Below, in pieces: positions 8,884 to 18,031 of a stretch of 64,000 nucleotides of DNA. Within the stretch, counting starts at the first letter, position 1. The number at the start of each line of letters is the position of its first letter. This DNA is from JACCSI01 sp963815285. GTDB taxonomy: Bacteria; Acidobacteriota; Vicinamibacteria; Vicinamibacterales; UBA2999. The notes beneath the pieces are model-generated. The model was not told where the DNA came from and did no database searches. It worked only from the letters and a program-made list of their open reading frames with translations. Where the stretch lies: the NCBI GenBank assembly GCA_963815285.1, contig CAWFGB010000003.1, positions 174,559 through 238,558 on the forward strand, written 5' to 3'. A program made the position numbers and the translations under genes.

Positions 8884-9216
8884 ATGGGCCAGCAGCACCT
8901 CACCGATTTCGAACTCATGCTCGTCCTCGCCATCCTCCGCATCGGCGAAGAGGCCTATGGCGTTGAGATCGCGCGCGAGATCGAGCGGACTTGCGGCCGT
9001 CGCGTAGTTCTGGCCGCGGCCTACGCGGCACTCGACCGGCTGGAGCAGAGCCAGCTCGTCGCGTCGCGCCTCGGCAGCCCAACACCGGAGCGCGGCGGGC
9101 GTGCCAAGCGCTTCTTCAGCGTCACGCCTCGGGGCATTCGCGCCGCGCGCGACACCCAGAACGCCTTTATCGCATTGTGGCGAGATCTTCCCCAACTCAA
9201 GGAGCGCCGCACATGA
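8884..9216 (+). CDS. PadR family transcriptional regulator
   Basis: A 110-residue winged-helix regulator typical in length for the PadR subfamily found beside ADOP permeases. The pattern DFELMLVLAILRIGEEAYGVEI, a serine-poor recognition helix (VVLAAAYAALDRLEQSQLV), a wing with GGRAKRFFSVTPRG and a C-terminal helix ending LWRDL are all present. The ATG is only 2-3 bases from an AAGAAG element, so initiation strength is unclear. It overlaps the next gene by 4 bases (ATGA). PadR proteins usually repress their own operon. Confidence 0.88.
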   Translation: MGQQHLTDFELMLVLAILRIGEEAYGVEIAREIERTCGRRVVLAAAYAALDRLEQSQLVASRLGSPTPERGGRAKRFFSVTPRGIRAARDTQNAFIALWRDLPQLKERRT

Positions 9217-9659
9217 ATCGACGACCATCGGCTCTTGCCCTCTCGCTCCTCCAGCGTTACGTGCCCGACAGCGACCCGCTCGTCGGGGACATCGTGGAAA
9301 AATTTGCCGAGCATCCGTCGCAGCTCTGGCTGTGGTGGGAGGTTCTTGCGGCTGTTGGTGGCGCGCTCGTCAGCAGAAGTGGCGAGATCCGTCCTCTGCA
9401 GCTCGTTGACAAGCAGCCTCTCGACGCGATCCAGCGCACGCGCGAGGTGCACCGCCAAAGACGCGATATCAGTCCGACGTCTAATCCGTTCCCGGCAAGC
9501 CTCGGGTTGGTCATCCTCGGTGGATTGGTCACGGCGGTGGCCCCGATCCTGTGGTTGGGCTTGCTCACGACGTTTCTCGGCGGCATTGCACTCGCCCGCT
9601 TCCTCGTCGTCGCACACGAGCGGCGCTCCCCGCCCTCGAATGTTCACTGGCTCAGGTAA
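9213..9659 (+). CDS. Permease-prefix-domain-like membrane protein without a permease
   Basis: A 148-residue protein translationally coupled to the padR gene. Residues about 8-50 match the prefix region that precedes ADOP permeases (ALSLLQRYVPDSDPLVGDIVEKF, then QLWLWWEVLAAVGGAL). In ADOP operons such a segment is fused to about 800 residues of FtsX/MacB-type permease. Here only one or two further hydrophobic segments (about 100-135) and a short basic tail follow. It may be a stand-alone prefix protein or the stump of a lost permease gene. Confidence 0.65.
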   Translation: MNRRPSALALSLLQRYVPDSDPLVGDIVEKFAEHPSQLWLWWEVLAAVGGALVSRSGEIRPLQLVDKQPLDAIQRTREVHRQRRDISPTSNPFPASLGLVILGGLVTAVAPILWLGLLTTFLGGIALARFLVVAHERRSPPSNVHWLR

Positions 9660-9668
9660 CCGTGAGAG

Positions 9669-10330
9669 TTAGGCCGCACGAGGCCAGCCGTCTCCGGGCC
9701 GCGAGCGGGTGGCGACGAAGACATCAGCACTGCCCGCAGGATCGCCCAGCACGTTCGCGCGCGTCGACCCGAAGTACAGGCTCGTGCCGTCCCACGAAAT
9801 CGATGGACGGGTCTGGGCGAAGCCGGGCCAATTGACGTTGCCATCGAGCGGAACCGGCGGGGACCAGGGATCGCCAATGCTGGCGCGTGTCGCGGTGTAG
9901 ATCTGCGGCAGCCCTCCCGCGCGCGTCGAATCAAAGACAATCTCGAGGCCATCCTTCCTCACATTGGGTCGCGCGTCAGAAGCGCCGGCAGCATTCAGTT
10001 CGTCGATGGGTACGGCGGGGCTAAACGTCCCGTCGGGCTGCAACACGGTGACGAAGATCTTGTGCATCGGCGGCGTATTGCGGTTTCTGGAGAAGAAGAG
10101 CAGCGTTCGGCCGTCGGTTTCCACGACCGATGGGAAAACTCCTCGAAGCCGCTGTTCACGCCGCAACTGAGGGGATGGGGCTCGCGTTAGCCATGCACCG
10201 GGTTCCATTGGGTGTAATAGATGTCCGGGTTGTTGCCGACCCCTCCGCAGTTGTTGGCCCGCGTGCTCACGAACAACAGTCGATTCCCGTCGAGGGGTGG
10301 GACAAAAATCGTTGGCTCGAGGGAGCCAGA
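9669..10330 (-). pseudogene. Remnant of a PD40/TolB beta-propeller protein
   Basis: The minus strand carries propeller blades in two frames. The upstream part (about 10330-10185) reads FVPPLDGNRLLFVSTRANN and PDIYYTQWNPVHG before a stop. After a frame change near 10180 the blades continue to 9669 (GLEIVFDSTRAGGLPQIYTATR, then WDGTSLYFGSTRANVLGD). The repeated D-G-x-x-L-x-F-x-S-x-R pattern is that of PD40/WD40-like repeats. There is no signal peptide or start, so this is a 3' remnant. It lies directly downstream of a winged-helix gene with which it was probably once fused. Confidence 0.65.
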
Positions 10331-10331
10331 G

Positions 10332-10646
10332 TTACTGCGATGTCAGCCGTTGGAGTTCCGCTGCCCAACGGTCGCGTGACTTGTCGTCCAAGACGCGGCG
10401 CAACTCCTTGATGACGCCGACGATCGTCGCATCGGAGATGAAAGTGTCCTTCCACAGCCGCTCCTGCAGTTCGTCCTTGCTCACTACCCTGGGCGCGTGA
10501 CTTACGAGCAGCACGAGCAGATCGAACGCCTTCGGGGTGACGTGCAGCGCCTCGCCGTCACGAGTGAGTTGGCGCCAGTCGAAATCGAGCGCGAAGCTGT
10601 CGAAGCAGACCGGTCCGTGGTGTGCGCGGATTCCCCCGGTGTTCAC
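10332..10646 (-). CDS. Winged-helix DNA-binding protein (CadC/OmpR type), probably truncated
   Basis: A 104-residue protein starting at GTG 10646 with GGGAGG 8 bases upstream. It is almost entirely an OmpR/CadC-type winged helix: FALDFDWRQLTRDGEALHVTP, then KAFDLLVLLVSHAPRVVSKDELQERLW and the recognition helix ISDATIVGVIKELRRVLDD. The family normally continues with the wing RFIRTVxGxGYxF; here it diverges to WAAELQRLTSQ and stops, so the last strand of the wing is lost. In Acidobacteria this domain is often fused to a TolB/PD40 propeller, and propeller remnants follow immediately. Confidence 0.65.
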   Translation of the reverse strand: MNTGGIRAHHGPVCFDSFALDFDWRQLTRDGEALHVTPKAFDLLVLLVSHAPRVVSKDELQERLWKDTFISDATIVGVIKELRRVLDDKSRDRWAAELQRLTSQ

Positions 10647-10923
10647 AACGTGTTCCTCCCGACTTGCGCACTCGGCCGCCACCCGGCTGCCCGCACGCGC
10701 GTTGCGGAACGTGGTGCCGATTCGACATGCCGGCCCCTGGTTCGACAAACGCGGCGAACTTAGGCCGCTCGGTCTTGCTGACACCATGCGGCCATCCCTT
10801 ATGGCGACTACGAGTTCAATGACAGGGCGGACTCTCGACGCTGGCGCCCGCAAATATTCACTGACGCTTTGGTAACAAGCAGCCAATGCCGCCTGGTGGC
10901 ATAGATACTGAAGGGGCTCGGGC

Positions 10924-11625
10924 ATGGATGTTCTCGTCATCGACATCGGCGGCACCCACGTCAAAGTGTCGACGAGTCTCGAAGTCGAAGCAGACCGATT
11001 CGAATCAGGCTCTGATCTGACGCCCTCCCGCTTGGTAGCAAGTGTCGCGGACATCGTGCGCGACCGAACATTCGACGCGGTTTCCATCGGCTATCCCGGC
11101 AAGGTCGATGCGACCGGACCAGCCGAAGAGCCAGGCAATCTCGGGAAAGGCTGGGTTGGATTCGACTTCGCGGCGGCCTTCCAACGCCCGGTCCGCGTGG
11201 CCAATGATGCGGTCTTGCAGGCCCTGGGCTCGTATGACGGAGGCCGTATGCTGTTTCTGGGGCTTGGAACCGGTTTGGGCTCAGCCGTGGTCGCAGAGCA
11301 CGTAATCATGCCGCTTGAATTGGGCAGTCTGGCAGGCAAGGGCAATCGCACATTGGCCGAGACAGTTGGTCGCAAAGGGCTCGAGGAACTTGGACTGCCA
11401 GCATGGCTGGATGCGGTTCAAGGAATGGTGCTGACGCTGCACGCAGCGTTCCGTGCTGATTATGTGGTACTCGGTGGCGGGAACGCTGACCGGGTTGAAC
11501 CTTTACCGCCGTACACGCGACGCGGCAACAACCACGATGCGGTCGTCGGTGGCGTCAGGCTCTGGGAGGAGATGGTGGAACCGCACGATCGGCAGCCGGC
11601 GCTCGTTTGGCGTGTTGTGGCATGA
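10924..11625 (+). CDS. ROK/polyphosphate-glucokinase-like sugar kinase
   Basis: A 233-residue ASKHA-fold kinase. Phosphate-1 motif DIGGTHVKVS (residues 7-16), connect/phosphate-2 region LFLGLGTGLGSAVV (about 115-128) and a C-terminal adenosine motif YVVLGGGNADRV (about 180-191) are visible. The catalytic Asp is plausibly in VRVANDAVLQALG. The ROK zinc motif CxCGxxGCxE is absent, as in polyphosphate glucokinases. It would phosphorylate glucose or another hexose. The stop overlaps the start of the HAD phosphatase gene (ATGA), suggesting paired control of a sugar phosphate. Confidence 0.8.
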   Translation: MDVLVIDIGGTHVKVSTSLEVEADRFESGSDLTPSRLVASVADIVRDRTFDAVSIGYPGKVDATGPAEEPGNLGKGWVGFDFAAAFQRPVRVANDAVLQALGSYDGGRMLFLGLGTGLGSAVVAEHVIMPLELGSLAGKGNRTLAETVGRKGLEELGLPAWLDAVQGMVLTLHAAFRADYVVLGGGNADRVEPLPPYTRRGNNHDAVVGGVRLWEEMVEPHDRQPALVWRVVA

Positions 11626-12329
11626 GATACACACTGCTGGCCACGGACTACGATGGAACGCTCGCGACTGATGGTCTCGTCGAGGACGAAGTCGTTCAAC
11701 ACCTGCGGCGCGTGCGCGAGTCCGGTCTTCGGATCGTTCTAGTGACCGGCAGGGAACTCACCAGTCTGTTCAACACGTTTGCGCATGTCGATCTCTTCGA
11801 CCTGGTGGTCGCCGAGAACGGCGCTGTGTTATACAATCCCGCGGCTCAGTCGGTCGAAGTCCTTGCGCCAGCGCCACCTCCAGCCTTGGTCGCGGCTCTC
11901 CAGCATGAGCAGGTGCCCATCTCCGTCGGACATGCAATCGTCGCCACGGTGCGACCGTACGAGGACAAGATGCTCGCTGCCATTCGCGCGCTCGCGCCCG
12001 ACTGGCACGTCATCTACAACAAGCGCGCGGTCATGGCCTTATCGGTCCACGTCAACAAAGCCACCGGCCTCTTCGCGGCGCTCCAGATACTGAATGTGGC
12101 GACGAAAGAATGCGTTGGCATCGGCGATGCCGAAAACGATGTCGAGTTCATGCGGCTGTGCGGATTAGCGGTCGCCGTGAGCAATGCGACGCCCGAGGTC
12201 AAAACCATTGCCGACGTCGTCTTGCCGTCCGCACGAGGTGCAGGCGTCGTCGAACTCGCCGACAGGTTGATCGCCGGCGAATTCGACACGTTCGCTGTGA
12301 CCAACGGACGGTCGCGCGATCCTCATTAG
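11622..12329 (+). CDS. HAD-superfamily phosphatase (Cof/SPP type)
   Basis: A 235-residue cytosolic hydrolase. HAD motif I is DYDGTLA (nucleophile Asp9), motif II VTGR (about residue 45), motif III is around Lys150 (HVNKATGL) and motif IV is GIGDAENDVEFM (about 167-178). The cap and length fit class IIB phosphatases such as sucrose- or mannosyl-phosphoglycerate phosphatases, so the substrate is a phosphosugar. It is coupled to the ROK kinase gene, an arrangement that could run a kinase/phosphatase cycle or salvage a phosphorylated sugar. Confidence 0.85.
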   Translation: MRYTLLATDYDGTLATDGLVEDEVVQHLRRVRESGLRIVLVTGRELTSLFNTFAHVDLFDLVVAENGAVLYNPAAQSVEVLAPAPPPALVAALQHEQVPISVGHAIVATVRPYEDKMLAAIRALAPDWHVIYNKRAVMALSVHVNKATGLFAALQILNVATKECVGIGDAENDVEFMRLCGLAVAVSNATPEVKTIADVVLPSARGAGVVELADRLIAGEFDTFAVTNGRSRDPH

Positions 12330-12468
12330 GCAATCGCGAACCACCTGATCACCTCGAGATGCCTCGCCGAGCATCGCCGCTCGTGTGAGTGCAGATGGTG
12401 CACGATGGGGCACAGGGCGTATAGTGACGCCCGTGTCTCTCGTTCCCGGCACGCGCCTCGGGGTGTAG

Positions 12469-15400
12469 ATGGCCGCTACGTCGATGCGGAAAGGTTGGGC
12501 GCTGCTGATCCTCGCCACTGTCATGGCGGGCGGTACTGCAGCCGATGCCCGCGAGCTGCCGCTCCGATTCTTCACCACCGCTGACGGGCTCGGCGACGAC
12601 CGCGTGAAGCGCATCGTCTCGGACTCTCGTGGACTGCTCTGGGTCTGCACCAACAGCGGCATCAGCCGGTTCGACGGCTCTGACTTTCACAGCTTCGGTC
12701 TTCCTGACGGGCTCCCCTTCGCAATCATCAACGACCTGCTTGAAACAGGCGATGGTGACTTCTGGCTCGCGTCGAACGGCGGCGGAGTGATTCACGTTCG
12801 ACTTTCTGCCGGCGGGCAGCGATACGAGACGTTTTCCGTAAGCGCCGCACCGACGTCGAATCGGGTCAACCGGCTCCATCGTGCCAGCGACGGCACTGTG
12901 TGGGCCGGCACCGATGGCGGCTTGTTCAGGACGTCAGCCTCACAGAAGCGGCCGGTGTTCGAGCGTGTCGGGTTGAAGGGCGGGCAGCCGGACGAAAGTG
13001 TCCAGGTCTGGGCGTTTGCGAGTGATGCGGAGAACACGCTCTGGGTCGGGACGCGGTTCGGGCTGCTGCGTTTGTTGACCGATGGCCGAATCGTGTCGTA
13101 TCCGCTACGACAGGACCTCGAAACCGACCATGTCTTCTCCCTGGTCTACGCGCCCGAGGACGGGTTGCTCTGGATCGGTCATGAGTCCGGCCTTGCGATC
13201 TTCAAGCCGCCACCCGCTTCGTCGTACCCCCACGAACCGGCGATGCATCAACCGTTCGAAGATCGTGCAATCGCGCGTGCGGCGGCGCGCAGCCTCGCGC
13301 TGCAGCCCGGCCCGGCCGTTCTGCCGAAGGCACACGGCGAAGCGGCTTACTTCGCGACGTCGCCATTGCACGACATGCACTCTGTTCCGGATCTGCTGCG
13401 CTCGCGATCGGGTGAGATGTGGATCCTCGCCGGCCGCACCTTCGTCGGATACTCCTCTGGACGCTTCGTCGCCTTCGACGATCCGCGCCTCCGCGCCACG
13501 CTGGCAAGTGTGGGCGAGGATAGCGCGGGAAACCTGTGGCTGGCGACGCAGGCGGCCGGCCTCGTGCGCATGGCGCGCCATGGCTTCACGACCTTCCGCG
13601 AATCCGATGGGCCAGGACCCTCAGTGAGCTCAGTCTTCGAGAACCGGGCCGGCGAGCTCGTCGCCGTCAGCCAAGGGTGGCGAATCAACCGCTTCAACGG
13701 AGAGCGATTCGACACCGTCGCCGTCAACATGCCCCCCGCCGTTCGGCGGGCGGGATGGCGAGGCAATCTGAAAGCCATCGAAGACCGTCGCGGCGACTGG
13801 TGGTTCGCGACCGGCGCCGGACTGGTTCGATTCTCAGGTATCCGTCGCCTCCACGATCTCGCGACCGCGGTGCCGACGGTTTACACGACCAAAGACGGAC
13901 TGGTCCAAGACAACATCAATCGTCTGTTCGAGGATTCACGCGGCGACATCTGGATCGCACCATTCATTCCGGGCCGCGAGGTGCTCACGCGCTGGGATCG
14001 CGCCTCCGGGCGCTTTCATAGCTACGCGCCTGAAGACGGCGTCCCGGCCTTCAATGCGGCGAGCAGCTTCTACGAGGACCCCCGGGGTGTCCTGTTCATC
14101 ACGCTTCGCGATGGCGGCATCGTGCGCTACGACGGTCATCGCTTCCGGCTGCTGTCCGAGGCAGATGGTCTGCCGGCAGGCAACATCGGCGGAGCATTCG
14201 GCGATCGCGCCGGCAGATTGTGGTGTTGGACCGCACGTGGCGTCTATCGCATTGACGACCCGAGCGCGACCCGGCTGGAGCCCGTTTTCGTGACGAATCC
14301 TACGCAGCTCAATGGTGGGACATTCGGCCCCGTCATACAGGACCGTGCGGGCAGCCTGTATGTCGGGACGAGTCAGGGCATCGTACGGATCGAGAACGCG
14401 TCGAAGGCTGCTGGCCCCGCCGATGTGCGCATTGCCAGCCTCTATACGATCAGCGACGGCCTGGCCGGGAGCGAAGTCATTGGCGCGTACGAAGACTCGG
14501 GGGGACGGCTTTGGTTCAACACGACCGAAGGCTTGTCGTACTTCAAACCCGAAGCGCCCGAGCGCATCGACTTGCCTCAGATTCGCATCGGAGGGCTGCG
14601 GCTTGCCGATGCCGCGCAGACGGTTTCGCCGGCTGGCGAGCAGTCCGTCGCTGGTCTCGAGCTCATGCCGGGACAGGCGCAGCTCGAGGTGACGTTCTTC
14701 GGGATCAGTTTCGCGACTGGCGACCGGCTGTCATTCGAGTATCGCCTGGTGGGCGGCAGCGACACGTGGAGTGCGCCGCAGCAGCTGCGCTCGATGCTCC
14801 TGGCGAATCTCGCGCCCGGTAGCTATCAATTCGAGGTGAGGGCAATGTCGGCCAGTGGCGCGCGCAGCGCTCAACCTGCACGTGTCGCCTTCCGGGTAAT
14901 ACCGCCGGTGTGGCGCCGGTGGTGGTTCATCACTGCCGCGTCCATCTTTCTTCTCGGTGCGGTCGTTGCGTTCGAGAGGTATCGCGCCGCGAATCGTCGC
15001 GCCATCAACCGTGCCCGTGAAGAGCGCTTGATCGAGTTGGAACGGGTTCGGCGACGAATCGCCGCTGACCTGCACGACGAGATCGGCTCGAGCCTGACGC
15101 AGATCTCGATCTTGAGCGAAGTCGCGCGGCGGCAAGGCGACCAGGCCGCCGATGGTGTCGTCCAGTCGCTCGACACTATTGCGGCTTCGTCACGAGAGCT
15201 GGTCGGCGCGATGAGCGACATCGTCTGGGCCATCAATCCGGCCAAGGATCATCTCTCGGATCTCACGCAGCGCATGCGGCGACTGGCCGCCGATGCGTTC
15301 ACGGCGAACAATACGTCCTTCACCGTCGACTTGCCGCCGTCCGATCAGGAGATCGCCCTGGGTGCCAGCGTACGTCGAGAGGTGTTTCTGATGTTCAAGG

Positions 15401-15648
15401 AGGCCGTGACCAACGTCATCAAGCACGCGGCCTGCACCGAAGCCGTCGTCGCACTTGCGATTGAGCACGGCGTGCTGCGGCTCGAAATCCGTGACAACGG
15501 ACGAGGCTTCGACCTCGCCAGCCGGACGGAGGGCCACGGATTGGCCAGCCTGCGCAACCGGGCAGCTGCTCTTCGAGGGTCGCTCACGATTGTCTCCGCG
15601 CCGGGAGCCGGCACAGCCGTGACGTTGGAGGTTCCGATCACTACATGA
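12469..15648 (+). CDS. Two-component sensor histidine kinase with an extracytoplasmic propeller
   Basis: A 1059-residue hybrid of domains. Signal peptide (1-27); about 12-14 two-component-regulator-propeller repeats (residues 35-740), each with a pattern such as DSRGLLWVCTNSGISRFDG; a Y_Y_Y-type beta sandwich (about 745-810); one transmembrane helix (about 820-840, WWFITAASIFLLGAVVAF); a HisKA_3 dimerisation helix with phosphoacceptor His869 (RIAADLHDEIGSS); and an HATPase_c domain with N-box EAVTNVIKHA and G-boxes DNGRGF and GHGLASLRNRA. It would sense an extracellular polymer or sugar and phosphorylate a NarL-type regulator; the regulator at 16631 is the obvious partner. Confidence 0.93.
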   Translation: MAATSMRKGWALLILATVMAGGTAADARELPLRFFTTADGLGDDRVKRIVSDSRGLLWVCTNSGISRFDGSDFHSFGLPDGLPFAIINDLLETGDGDFWLASNGGGVIHVRLSAGGQRYETFSVSAAPTSNRVNRLHRASDGTVWAGTDGGLFRTSASQKRPVFERVGLKGGQPDESVQVWAFASDAENTLWVGTRFGLLRLLTDGRIVSYPLRQDLETDHVFSLVYAPEDGLLWIGHESGLAIFKPPPASSYPHEPAMHQPFEDRAIARAAARSLALQPGPAVLPKAHGEAAYFATSPLHDMHSVPDLLRSRSGEMWILAGRTFVGYSSGRFVAFDDPRLRATLASVGEDSAGNLWLATQAAGLVRMARHGFTTFRESDGPGPSVSSVFENRAGELVAVSQGWRINRFNGERFDTVAVNMPPAVRRAGWRGNLKAIEDRRGDWWFATGAGLVRFSGIRRLHDLATAVPTVYTTKDGLVQDNINRLFEDSRGDIWIAPFIPGREVLTRWDRASGRFHSYAPEDGVPAFNAASSFYEDPRGVLFITLRDGGIVRYDGHRFRLLSEADGLPAGNIGGAFGDRAGRLWCWTARGVYRIDDPSATRLEPVFVTNPTQLNGGTFGPVIQDRAGSLYVGTSQGIVRIENASKAAGPADVRIASLYTISDGLAGSEVIGAYEDSGGRLWFNTTEGLSYFKPEAPERIDLPQIRIGGLRLADAAQTVSPAGEQSVAGLELMPGQAQLEVTFFGISFATGDRLSFEYRLVGGSDTWSAPQQLRSMLLANLAPGSYQFEVRAMSASGARSAQPARVAFRVIPPVWRRWWFITAASIFLLGAVVAFERYRAANRRAINRAREERLIELERVRRRIAADLHDEIGSSLTQISILSEVARRQGDQAADGVVQSLDTIAASSRELVGAMSDIVWAINPAKDHLSDLTQRMRRLAADAFTANNTSFTVDLPPSDQEIALGASVRREVFLMFKEAVTNVIKHAACTEAVVALAIEHGVLRLEIRDNGRGFDLASRTEGHGLASLRNRAAALRGSLTIVSAPGAGTAVTLEVPITT

Positions 15649-15818
15649 ACTCGTAGTCGAGCCATTTCCGATCGGCGCTCTCGCCTCAATCTGCTACGTG
15701 TCTTCGCGGTCCTCGCAAGTCGCACCATCCGTATCGTCTCTCAACAGGTCGAGGCGACCTGCGGCGTCGGCTATCAGCGGCCGCAGCGTGCGCGGACCAC
15801 AGCAATGGGAGAGAGATC

Positions 15819-16586
15819 ATGGCAGACCTGAATTCGCGAGCGGTTTGGCGATACGCCCAGATTGGCGCAGCCTGCTTACTGCTGAGCGCAGTGGCGGCAG
15901 CCAGTCCAGAAACGCCCAAGTTCGATGGGCGCGGCTGGACCGTCGGGCATCAGCAGAGAAACGATCGGCAGAGCATCACTGAGTACGTGCTGCCCGGGCA
16001 AACGGTCGACAACTGGCGGGAGTTGGTCACGAGCGAAGTCTACTTCGAGCCAATGCCCATCGCCGCTGTCGTCAAGATGTTCGAGGCGAAGCTCTCTCGA
16101 GGTTGTCCGTCCCTCGTCTTTACGGTTATCCGGCAGGACGAGCAGACGGCCGTGATCGAGTGGCGCGATTCGGGTTGTGGCGGTTTCGAACCGAGCAGCG
16201 AGCTGGCACGCTTCGCGCTCGAGAACGATGGGTTGTATCGGCTTGCCTATTCGGTGAAAGGACCGCTGCAGCCGGAGAGGCGCAAGGACTGGATGGGCAT
16301 TCTCGACAAAACGCCGCCCGCGGAGGGCAGGGCTCGCGGCTCAACACGGGTGGCACGCTCCGAGGTGCAGGACCCCGAACGCGCCGCAGTCATGGCAAAG
16401 GCCACTCAGGTTCTCGCGGGGTTCGTCCGCCAGAGCGGTCAACCATGTACGAATCCGAAGGCAGAACTGAAGGAACAGACGCCCGGCCCTGCCGGCCCTC
16501 TCAGCGAGTGGTCGCTGGAGTGCTCGGAGGCGCAATACGCGATCCTCGTGCAGCCAAACGGCGCGATGACGGCGATTCGCAGGTAG
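15819..16586 (+). CDS. Secreted protein between sensor kinase and response regulator
   Basis: A 255-residue exported protein with GGAGAG 7 bases before the ATG. The signal peptide runs to about residue 29 (SAVAAASPE). The mature part contains a pair of cysteines in CPSLVFTVIRQDEQTAV and DSGCGGFEPSSELARF, and a further pair (GQPCTNPK, SLECSEAQYAIL) near the C-terminus, suggesting disulfides. No family recognised. Its place between kinase and regulator genes, same strand, suggests a role in the same sensory pathway, for instance as a periplasmic accessory. That is inference. Confidence 0.7.
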   Translation: MADLNSRAVWRYAQIGAACLLLSAVAAASPETPKFDGRGWTVGHQQRNDRQSITEYVLPGQTVDNWRELVTSEVYFEPMPIAAVVKMFEAKLSRGCPSLVFTVIRQDEQTAVIEWRDSGCGGFEPSSELARFALENDGLYRLAYSVKGPLQPERRKDWMGILDKTPPAEGRARGSTRVARSEVQDPERAAVMAKATQVLAGFVRQSGQPCTNPKAELKEQTPGPAGPLSEWSLECSEAQYAILVQPNGAMTAIRR

Positions 16587-16630
16587 GACTACACTCGAGC
16601 GTGATGACGAAGGCCGGCACCGGAGAGACG

Positions 16631-17263
16631 ATGATTCGTGTGGCGATCATCGAGGACCGTCGCGAGATCCGCGAGGGACTGGCGACGATCATCAACGGCA
16701 CGCCTGGCTTTCGCTGCACCGGCGCGTTCCGCTCGATGGAAGAGGCCTTGGATGGCATCCGGGAGCAGGTGCCCGATATCGTGCTCAACGACATTGGCCT
16801 GCCCGGCATGAGCGGGATCGAGGGCATTCGACTGCTCAAGGAGCGTCATCCGGATCTCCTCGTGCTGATGCTCACGATCTACGACGACGACGAGCGTATT
16901 TTCGACGCGCTGTGCGCCGGCGCCTCCGGCTACTTGCTCAAGAACACGCAGCCGGCGCGCCTGCTCGAGTCACTGCACGAGGCTGCGGCAGGCGGCGCGC
17001 CAATGTCGCCGGAAGTTGCGCGACGCGTCATCGCGATCTTTCGCGAGTTCCGGCAGCCGGCCAGCACGACCTGCGACTTGACGGCACATGAATTGCGGCT
17101 GCTCCGCTTGTTTGTCGAGGGCCACAACTACAAGACCGCCGCCGCAGAGCTGGGGGTGACAGTACACACGATCAGCTTTCATCTGCGCAGCATTTACGAA
17201 AAGCTGCAGGTACATTCGAAGTCAGCCGCCGTGGCCAAAGCGCTCCGCAATCGGCTCGTCTGA
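16631..17263 (+). CDS. NarL/FixJ-type response regulator
   Basis: A 210-residue regulator. The ATG at 16631 is preceded by GGAGAG (an ATG at 16604 would add nine residues). The receiver domain has acidic pocket Glu8/Asp9, phosphoacceptor Asp54 (VLNDIGLPGMSG), Thr in LMLTIYDDD and Lys in GYLLKNTQP. A LuxR-type helix-turn-helix is at about 145-205 (LTAHELRLLRLFVEGHNYKT, TVHTISFHLRSIYEKL). It ends RNRLV. It is the likely target of the HisKA_3 kinase encoded 1 kb upstream. Confidence 0.93.
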   Translation: MIRVAIIEDRREIREGLATIINGTPGFRCTGAFRSMEEALDGIREQVPDIVLNDIGLPGMSGIEGIRLLKERHPDLLVLMLTIYDDDERIFDALCAGASGYLLKNTQPARLLESLHEAAAGGAPMSPEVARRVIAIFREFRQPASTTCDLTAHELRLLRLFVEGHNYKTAAAELGVTVHTISFHLRSIYEKLQVHSKSAAVAKALRNRLV

Positions 17264-17270
17264 ACGCCGA

Positions 17271-17789
17271 TCACCGAGCAGTTGCGCGTCGTACGACTTC
17301 TATGTCGAGTCTCGTGTCTCCGTCGATCAGCACGGTTCTCCAGCCAGGTCCCAGGCGCATCGCGGGGAACCCCGGCGGATCTTCGTAGTCTTGGTTGTGG
17401 TAGCTCACGGCGATGTGAGTGGGAGCACCACCGGCTAACCACACCCCGCCGCCGCTCGCGAGATCGCCCGAGAAGTGGTAGAACCCATTGTCGTCGGCGG
17501 TCGCCCACGAGTGAGTCTCCTTGCCGCACACCTCACAGTAGACATGGGCCCCCGCAATCGGCGTCCGCCCCGTTGGTGTCAATTCGTACACGACACCTGA
17601 CAAGCTCACGCCCACCAGGGTGTAGCCACACAGGAACCCGCAGGCGGTGGTCGTGGGCGCGGGAACGACCGCCTGCTGAGGCGGTGGCGAGGGTGTCAAC
17701 GGCGTGGCCGGAGAATCGGAGCCGCCGCAGCCACTCAATCCAAGGGCGAGCACCAGCACACCAACTAGCACTGAAGTTCGGTGTCTCAC
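17271..17789 (-). CDS. Lipoprotein with a carboxypeptidase-regulatory-like beta domain
   Basis: A 172-residue lipoprotein; GTG at 17789 is chosen because GAGGAG lies 6 bases upstream. The signal ends in a lipobox (LGLSGC, Cys near residue 21). A proline/serine/threonine linker follows (PATPLTPSPPPQQ). The rest looks like a transthyretin-like or CarboxypepD_reg fold: SLSGVVYELTPTGRTPIAGAH, then YCEVCGKETHSWATADDNGF, with two cysteines that may form a disulfide. It is convergent with the response-regulator gene (7-base gap). Function unknown. Confidence 0.75.
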   Translation of the reverse strand: MRHRTSVLVGVLVLALGLSGCGGSDSPATPLTPSPPPQQAVVPAPTTTACGFLCGYTLVGVSLSGVVYELTPTGRTPIAGAHVYCEVCGKETHSWATADDNGFYHFSGDLASGGGVWLAGGAPTHIAVSYHNQDYEDPPGFPAMRLGPGWRTVLIDGDTRLDIEVVRRATAR

Positions 17790-18031
17790 GGCCGTCTCCT
17801 CATCAGGGACCGCCGACCAGCATTGGTCGGTTCGCCTCATACACATAAACGTCGCTCAGGCGAATTCCTAACAGCGTGGCCACAAGCGTCACCACCACCG
17901 ACAGAACGACGTGATCCGATTGCCGCAAGCCGATACAATTCGGCCGCTAGACCACGAAGAGCCAACGAGCGCACATGGCTTGGTAGCGTCTTGCGCTCGG
18001 AGCGTTGGCGAGGGTGTCGAAAGGTTGTGCC

